Assembly: GCA_016946835.1 (NCBI GenBank)
Contig: JACVTC010000015.1
Coordinates: 1,000,001-1,064,000, forward strand
Direction of reading: 5' to 3'
Length of the DNA stretch: 64,000 nucleotides
From: Neocallimastix lanati (nom. inval.)
Taxonomy: Eukaryota; Neocallimastigomycota; Neocallimastigomycetes; Neocallimastigales; Neocallimastigaceae
In this document: positions 56,070-64,000 of the stretch, piece by piece
Layout: each line of letters opens with the position of its first letter
Numbering within the stretch: position 1 is the stretch's first letter
Position numbers and translations under genes: made by a program
Notes under the pieces: model-generated
What the model was told of the DNA's origin: nothing
Databases searched by the model: none
Seen by the model: the letters and a program-made list of their open reading frames with translations, nothing else

Positions 56070-56128
56070 CTATTCATTTGAACACTTCACTCTGACCATT
56101 TATTATAGAGAAGTATTCAAATGAATAG
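56070..56128. repeat. Near-perfect 19-bp hairpin downstream of the four-TM gene
   Basis: CTATTCATTTGAACACTTC (56070-56088) is complementary to 56110-56128 with one mismatch, and the flanks extend the pairing as T-runs against A-runs. The loop is 21 bases. It lies ~140 bp after the stop codon. It may be a small inverted-repeat element or a 3' end structure. Confidence 0.75.
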
Positions 56129-56467
56129 AAAAAAAAAAAAAAAAAAACATAAAACAAATTAATGAAAAAATTTTCAAAGACTAAACTGAATTAATGCATT
56201 TCAAAATAGAAAATAATAATAAAATTTCAATTACCATTTTTAACAATTATTGAAGCTATTATAATTATTCCTGATATATACTAAGTAATTATAATAAAAA
56301 ACAGTCAATATAATAATAGATTGATAATAATAATAATAATAATAATAATATTAAATTATAATAATAATAAATAATAATAATTTGAATGTAATATTTTAAT
56401 AATTGTAAAGTTTCTCTCAGAAGTATATATTAAAGAATAGAAATAATTATTATTATTATAATTAATT

Positions 56468-56930
56468 CTAATATGTAGATAAATAAATATTTCAATAAAA
56501 ACTGTTTTAAAATGTATAATTAGTATAATAAATCTATTAAATGTTGTTTACTGTAGTAATAATAATATTATTATAATTAATAGTTAATTGTAAAAGTAAT
56601 CATACATTTTAAATAAATAATAATTATTAAGATTTATATTTTATTAAATTTGATATTAAAATATTTATATTTACATGATGGTATATATAATATAATACAT
56701 TAATACTAGGTAAATAAATATTTTAATAAAAACTGTTTTAAAATGCATAATTAGTATAATTAATCTATTAAAAATTGAATAAATGATGTTTACTGTAATA
56801 ATAATATTATTATTAAATTAATAATTAATTATAAAAATAATCTATACTTTTTTAAATAAATAATAATTATTATGATTAATATTTTATTAAATTTGATATT
56901 AAAATATTTATATTTACATGATGGTTTATT
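56468..56930. repeat. Direct duplication of a ~220-bp segment
   Basis: Copy 1 (56468-56684) and copy 2 (about 56708-56930) share long blocks such as TAAAAACTGTTTTAAAATG and TATATTTACATGATGGT, with small indels. The sequence is non-coding and specific enough to be a dispersed repeat. Confidence 0.85.
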
Positions 56931-57075
56931 AATGTAAATAATATAAAGTATTAATAGTTTAAGCCCGTCGTGGTTAAAATATTAAAAATTTATTTTTTTT
57001 TTAATTAAATATACTATTGATATATATATATAAATAAAAAAAAAAAATTATAATTACTATTATAATTATAATTTT

Positions 57076-57307
57076 ATTTATTAATTTACCATAATAACCA
57101 TAATTACTATTATTTTAATTATTATTTATTTATATTGAATTAATAAATATTATCAATAGTTTTTTATTAATTATAAACTAACCAAATAATATTTATTAAT
57201 TTACCATAATAAACCATAATTACTATTATTTTAATTATGATTTATTTATGATGAATTAATAAATATTATCAATAATTTTCCATAAATTATAAATTAATCA
57301 AATAATT
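57076..57307. repeat. Direct duplication of a ~115-bp segment
   Basis: ATTTATTAATTTACCATAAT begins both copies, at 57076 and 57191. Both continue through ACCATAATTACTATTATTTT and end near AATAAATATTATCAATA. Divergence is low. Confidence 0.8.
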
Positions 57308-57590
57308 AATTAAATATAGTATGTAGTGGCTATAGTTAGAATATCGAGCCACAAAAAGTGTTTATTAATTAAATTATGTAACAAAAAATTAAAATATTTA
57401 TTTAAAAATTCCCATAATATTTTTGTGTCAGAAAAAAATTAAAATTTTTAATGTAACTTATAACTATAGGCTAGTTACATTAACCCAAATTAAAATAATT
57501 ATTATTTTACATTACTTTTTAACCATTAATTTATTAATTTTCCATTTTTTTTTTATTACTACATAAAATATTATATATTCATTTCTATAA

Positions 57591-57827
<237 letters not shown>

Positions 57828-57890
57828 TTTCTTATTACGTAAATACCATAATATATTTCGATATGAATAAATGAATTAGTTTAAATCTTT

Positions 57891-58018
57891 ATAAAAAAAA
57901 AAGATTTTTATATCTATTTTTTATAATATCTTCTGTCAAGCATGTATGATATATAAAAAAAAAGATTTTTATATCTATTTTTTATAATATCTTATATCAA
58001 GCATGTATGATATATAAT
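57891..58018. repeat. Tandem duplication, ~61-bp unit
   Basis: AAGATTTTTATATCTATTTT starts both units (57901 and 57962), and both end with TCAAGCATGTATGATATATA. They differ at a few bases. Confidence 0.85.
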
Positions 58019-58069
58019 ATAATAATAATAATAATATTACTTAATATATATCATCGTATTAAAAAAAAA

Positions 58070-58245
58070 AGATATATATTTCAAAATAAATAATTCCCAT
58101 ATTATTATTTAATATTATTTCTATTTTTATTTTTTAATAAATTTTAAAACTTAATTTAATAATACTAATAAAACATTATAATTAATAAGCTTTTCAAAAT
58201 ATTAAATATTTAATTTAAAATATTAATATAAAGTATCCAATAAGA
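58070..58245 (-). repeat. Inverted copy of a block from the 50-54 kb triplication
   Basis: The reverse complement contains ATGGGAATTATTTATTTTGA and TTTTATTAGTATTATTAA, which match about 54010-54190 (and 51260-51440, 52600-52790) in order. It is closest to the third copy (shared AAGCTTATTAATTATAATG). Confidence 0.8.
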
Positions 58246-58311
58246 AAATATCTTTAATTTTAATCAAATAAATTGAATATAAAAAAAAAAAAAATTTTTT
58301 TTTAAAAGTAA

Positions 58312-58595
58312 ATTTTGAAAATAGATAAAAAAAAGTTAACTTTGAAAATAGATAAAAATATAAATATATTTTTTTATATTTTATAATTTAAAAAATAGAT
58401 AAAAAAAGTTAACTTTGAAAATAGATAAAAATATAAATATATTTTTTTATATTTTATAATTTAAAAAATAGATAAAAAAAAGTTAACTTTGAAAATAGAT
58501 AAAAATATAAATATATTATTTTATATTTTATAATAATTTAAAAAAAAGTAACTTTACGAATAGATAAAAAAAATTAACTTTGAAAATAGATAAAA
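58312..58595. repeat. Tandem ~74-bp repeats abutting the receptor start codon
   Basis: GTTAACTTTGAAAATAGATA recurs at about 58335, 58408 and 58482, and in slightly changed form at 58574. Between them lies ATATAAATATATTTTTTTAT and similar A/T filler. The last unit runs into the ATG of the receptor gene. Confidence 0.88.
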
Positions 58596-61529
58596 ATGAA
58601 AATTTTTTGTAATTATATTGTTTTAATTATTTCATTTTTATTTATCAGTTTTTCTCAATCTGAGAAAACTGTAATAAATATTCTCGCTAAACAACCGGAT
58701 ATGCCAGAGACAGCAAATGCTGAAGAGTGGGAAATAAATTATGAAAATTTAATAAATTCCTTCTTAGCGGAACAAAGTGTAGGTAACCCTGCTCTAAAAG
58801 ATGTTGAAATTTCTTTTTCTTTTTATGAATATTTACCAATGAAAGAAAATGGAGGATCTATGTATTTTGGTTATTTATATGAAATTTCACCTGATCTAGA
58901 TGATGGTATCTACGATATGATGATCTTAGATGATCGTATTTTGTTTAGTGAAATGTCCTTCATGGAAAGTGATTTAGTAGAAACCTACTTTTATCATCGT
59001 TTACCATCCATTGAAATATTCCATCCTTTATCTGAATACGTTAAAAAAGAAGAACTTAGTTTCAATAATGAAAGAACGCTTAGAGATGGTATTTATGAAG
59101 GAACTATCTATGGCTTACCTTATGAATTTGATTTTGATGTATTATATTATGACGATCAAAATGTAGATTCAATTAATATGATTAATAATATGAAAGAAAT
59201 GACATGGGATGATTTATTAACTTCAATTAAATCTTCAACTCCAAATACCCAATCTATCGGTTTAGGTGACGATAATAATTTATTAGATTTACTGATGGAA
59301 TATGCTTCTTCTCGTTATCAATTAACAAAAAAATATGATCCATTATATTACGAAATATTTTATAATAAGACTGGTGAAGAATTCTTTTCTTCCTTTTACA
59401 ATTTTATGATAATGTATACCAATGGTAATGTTGATGAATCCATTCGTATTACTCTAGATGATGCTTTCGCTGATTTCAAAGAGAAAAAATCAATGTTTTT
59501 CAAAGGAAAAGCTTCTCATTGTAATATTATTCGTTCTGAAATGGCAAATACTAATTCAACCTTTTCATACACCCTTCCACCAAAATATAAGACCTCTGTC
59601 ATTGAAAAGTTTCTAGCAGTTAATACCAATAGTAAATTAGATAAAAATTTACTTGCAGAAGTGGCTCTTGCTCTTACTTCAAAACAAGCTCAGTTATTAA
59701 GAGCTAACAAATTTGGAGCTATTCCAACATTTGATATAACAAAAAAGGATTCTATTCCAGAAATTAAAACCTATTGTACCAATCAACCATATATTTGTGA
59801 TATTATTGAAAAAATGGATCGTGTTTATATTAAAGATATTTTAAAAAATGAAAAGAGTTCACCATTTGTTGAAATTGAAAGCTTCTTACCAAGACTAATT
59901 AGAAGCTATTTAGATAATAGTGATATTGACGGAGCTGTTTTTGCTTTTAAAAATATATTTACACTGCTTACAGATGACTTAGGTATTTTTAAAATCCTCT
60001 CCTATATTATCGTTATTGCTTTTTCATTATTCTTCCTTATAATTATATTTTTAATTTACAAGCACAAAGAACATCCGTACATAAAGGTTATCTCTCCAAT
60101 TTTCTGTATTATGATCATAATTGGTACAACGATGAACATGTGTAAGTATTTACAATATGTACTACCATATACAGCTTTTATGGCAAAATTCTGGTTTATC
60201 TATGAAACCATCACTATTAATTTAATATATGTTCCAATGTTTGCTGTTACCTACCGTATTTACCGTATTTTCAAAACAAATTTATTTATGACTAATGCCT
60301 TAGATAACAAACGTTTATTTATTGGAATTTCATCAGTTATTCTTGCTGTTATTGCCTATAGAGCTTATATTGCTTCTATTGTGAGCTTTTATTATTTACC
60401 TATTGGTTCTCTTAGATTCACACGTTTCCCCGTAGCTACTTTTGAAGGTGGTGATACTCTTGATAATATATATATAATATATTTGTACGGAATCTTTATA
60501 GCATTGCTCTTTATGATGATTAATACGGGTAGAATATCAAGAAAATTTGGAGATATTAGTTATATATTTGTTATTTTCATTTTAAATATTAGTGATTTCA
60601 TTGTTACAAGACTATTAGAAAAATTATCCCATATTAACTATCCAAGATATTTCTTCCTCATCATGTTATTTAACTGTTTAGTCAGCTTCTTTTGTATCCA
60701 CTTGTTAATTGGATCAAGACTTCTTTTTGTATTAATGTTCCCAGATAACATCAATGCTAATTCAATCTTAAAATCAAGCGACTTAAAAGAATTTGTTCCA
60801 TTAACATCTAGAAAAAAGTACAATAAATTATTAAAGAAATTTAAAGAAAATATATCAATATCTTTCAAATCTAAAAAAAATAGTAGTGTTAATAATTTAT
60901 CTTATATTAGTAAACCTTATAATGTTAATAGTAGAAGCAATAAAAATTATTCTTTATATACTTCTGCAAATACAGGGTTAAATTCTAAATTAAATTCTGG
61001 TTTTAAAAGTCCAAATAATGATTCTGTATTCCAAGCTCAAAATAATATATCATCAATGAGTAATAGTTTAAATCATAATAGAATGTCACCAAATTCTCAA
61101 TATTTTGATCTTTCTACATCTCCACGTTCCATTATTAATCTATCCTCTTTTAATGATGATAATTCTCCAACAAATTATAATTTCACAAGCCCATTTTTAA
61201 ATCAGAAATATAACGGTTATAGTCCAAATAGTCAACAATATAGTCCAAATAGTCAACAATTTAGTCCAAATAATCAACAATTTAGTCCAAATAATCAACA
61301 ATTTAGTCCAAATAATCAACAATTTAGTCCAAATAATCAACAATTTAGTCCAAATAATCAACAATTTAGTCCAAATAGTCAACAATTTAGTCCAAATAGT
61401 CAACAATTTAGTCCAAATAATCAACAACATAGTCCAAATAATCAACAGCATGGTCCAAATAGTCAACAACATAGTCCAAATAATCAACAACATAATCCAT
61501 ATAATCAACAATTTAGTCCAAATAATTAA
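58596..61529 (+). CDS. Receptor with bacterial-type solute-binding ectodomain, class C-type 7TM and heptad-repeat tail
   Basis: A single exon of 977 residues. A signal peptide (1-22) is followed by an ectodomain resembling ABC-transporter sugar-binding proteins (family 1): IYGLPYEFDFDVLYYD (171-186) matches the hinge strand, and LTSKQAQLLRANKFGAIPTF (360-379) the C-terminal lobe. Seven membrane segments lie at about 465-487, 497-515, 527-556, 575-597, 622-643, 654-672 and 685-713, in class C (7tm_3) order; family motifs are weak. The cytoplasmic tail (714-977) is Ser/Asn-rich and ends in about 14 heptads SPNNQQF or variants (876-977), superficially like the RNA polymerase II tail and a possible Ser-Pro kinase target. 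It probably senses a small solute such as a sugar and signals through G proteins; ligand and coupling are inferred. The stop lies within a repeat unit. An alternative start is unlikely, as this Met opens a clear signal peptide. Confidence 0.88.
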   Translation: MKIFCNYIVLIISFLFISFSQSEKTVINILAKQPDMPETANAEEWEINYENLINSFLAEQSVGNPALKDVEISFSFYEYLPMKENGGSMYFGYLYEISPDLDDGIYDMMILDDRILFSEMSFMESDLVETYFYHRLPSIEIFHPLSEYVKKEELSFNNERTLRDGIYEGTIYGLPYEFDFDVLYYDDQNVDSINMINNMKEMTWDDLLTSIKSSTPNTQSIGLGDDNNLLDLLMEYASSRYQLTKKYDPLYYEIFYNKTGEEFFSSFYNFMIMYTNGNVDESIRITLDDAFADFKEKKSMFFKGKASHCNIIRSEMANTNSTFSYTLPPKYKTSVIEKFLAVNTNSKLDKNLLAEVALALTSKQAQLLRANKFGAIPTFDITKKDSIPEIKTYCTNQPYICDIIEKMDRVYIKDILKNEKSSPFVEIESFLPRLIRSYLDNSDIDGAVFAFKNIFTLLTDDLGIFKILSYIIVIAFSLFFLIIIFLIYKHKEHPYIKVISPIFCIMIIIGTTMNMCKYLQYVLPYTAFMAKFWFIYETITINLIYVPMFAVTYRIYRIFKTNLFMTNALDNKRLFIGISSVILAVIAYRAYIASIVSFYYLPIGSLRFTRFPVATFEGGDTLDNIYIIYLYGIFIALLFMMINTGRISRKFGDISYIFVIFILNISDFIVTRLLEKLSHINYPRYFFLIMLFNCLVSFFCIHLLIGSRLLFVLMFPDNINANSILKSSDLKEFVPLTSRKKYNKLLKKFKENISISFKSKKNSSVNNLSYISKPYNVNSRSNKNYSLYTSANTGLNSKLNSGFKSPNNDSVFQAQNNISSMSNSLNHNRMSPNSQYFDLSTSPRSIINLSSFNDDNSPTNYNFTSPFLNQKYNGYSPNSQQYSPNSQQFSPNNQQFSPNNQQFSPNNQQFSPNNQQFSPNNQQFSPNSQQFSPNSQQFSPNNQQHSPNNQQHGPNSQQHSPNNQQHNPYNQQFSPNN
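61221..61526 (+). repeat. 21-bp coding minisatellite (14 heptad codons sets)
   Basis: Units AGTCCAAATAATCAACAATT plus T repeat from 61221 with few substitutions. Changes are mostly N/S at position 4 and F/Y/H at position 7; later units are more diverged. Near-identity of units 3-7 at the DNA level suggests recent slippage or unequal exchange. Confidence 0.93.
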
Positions 61530-63499
<1,970 letters not shown>

Positions 63500-63872
63500 T
63501 AATGTTATATTTAATATAGTGGGTGAAACTCAAAAACCTGAAAAATCTTCTTTTGAATTAATTGTTGATCCATGATATGATCAAACATTTAAAAGATTAT
63601 TTGGACTAATGAAATTAATAGTTTCAATTCTTCTGAAAGAGTGATGTGATAAATCTTTTAAATAGTATATTATATCCTGATGCTAGGGAAACAGGTGTTA
63701 AGGTTAAGATATGAGAAATTGAACCTTAGAGGGTTAATGGAAAAGAAATTAAAGTCGAAGGAAAAGAATGATTGAAATTATTAAAATTACATCAATGGGC
63801 AAGTAAAAATATATCTAGACGTTATTTCATTAGTGATGGTGGAATTGAGAATGAAGTCATTCTAAGTTAGCG
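63500..63872 (+). pseudogene. Decayed PD-(D/E)XK nuclease / Rpn-type transposase-like gene
   Basis: The plus strand reads SFELIVDP, stop, YDQTFKRLFG, which matches the start of the Rpn/PD-(D/E)XK putative transposase family (DPxYDxxFKxLFG). After frameshifts near 63605-63660 it continues INLLNSILYPDARETGVKVK, VNGKEIKVEGKE, then LKLLKLHQWASKNISRRYF and a final TAG at 63868-63870. In-frame stops lie at 63573 (TGA), 63712 (TGA), 63727 (TAG) and 63769 (TGA). Active-site residues cannot be assigned with confidence. It is not expressed as a full protein. Confidence 0.55.
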
Positions 63873-64000
63873 ATATTGAAAAATGTTTAGTTTATATCAT
63901 ATAAAAAAATAATTCAATATTTTTATAAATTCGATATTTTATTTTTATTTTTTTTTACTTTTTTTATTTTTTTTTTTTATTTTTAAATATATAAATGTTA

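Overview
The window looks like nuclear DNA of an extremely AT-rich eukaryote, most likely an anaerobic gut fungus (Neocallimastigomycota). Reasons: intergenic DNA is almost only A and T, with long poly(A)/poly(T), (TTTA)n and (TAA)n tracts; genes are split by short GT...AG introns; and the gene content fits (class C-type 7TM receptors with unusual ectodomains, tandem MATH domains, a BTG/Tob protein, a B12-related methionine synthase reductase, a nuclease-like transposase relic). A dictyostelid-type amoeba is the main alternative on composition, but the BTG/Tob gene and the receptor ectodomains argue against it. No database search was possible. Family calls rest on motifs read by eye, and most exon models were checked for reading-frame continuity across every splice.

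Layout. 1-2469 (+): 3' part of a tandem MATH-domain gene. 4388-6030: a Ty1/copia relic (-) and a perfect 20-bp palindrome. 7635-9622 (-): seven-exon aldo/keto reductase. 12121-19605 (-): 22-exon receptor with a beta-helix-like ectodomain, an EGF-like knot and a class C-type 7TM. 22481-23770 (+): membrane-anchored 2H phosphoesterase. 25271-27827 (-): annexin. 31787-35905 (+): methionine synthase reductase. 39176-40093 (-): BTG/Tob protein. 43771-49390: two head-to-tail pieces of decayed Ty3/gypsy element, then a tRNA-like sequence with a poly(A) tail (SINE-like). 50520-54450: a triplicated, repeat-rich segment carrying copies of one orphan exon. 54896-55933 (+): four-TM protein. 56000-58595: stacked direct and inverted repeats. 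58596-61529 (+): receptor made of a bacterial-type solute-binding ectodomain, a 7TM domain and a heptad-repeat tail. 63500-63872: nuclease-family relic.

How the genes relate. They are not an operon; each is spaced by 1-4 kb of low-complexity DNA. Two of the ten gene models are surface receptors that appear to share a 7TM class C-type module behind different ectodomains, consistent with environmental sensing by ectodomain swapping. The methionine synthase reductase implies a cobalamin-dependent methionine cycle. The 43-58 kb stretch is a transposon and duplication zone between conserved genes.
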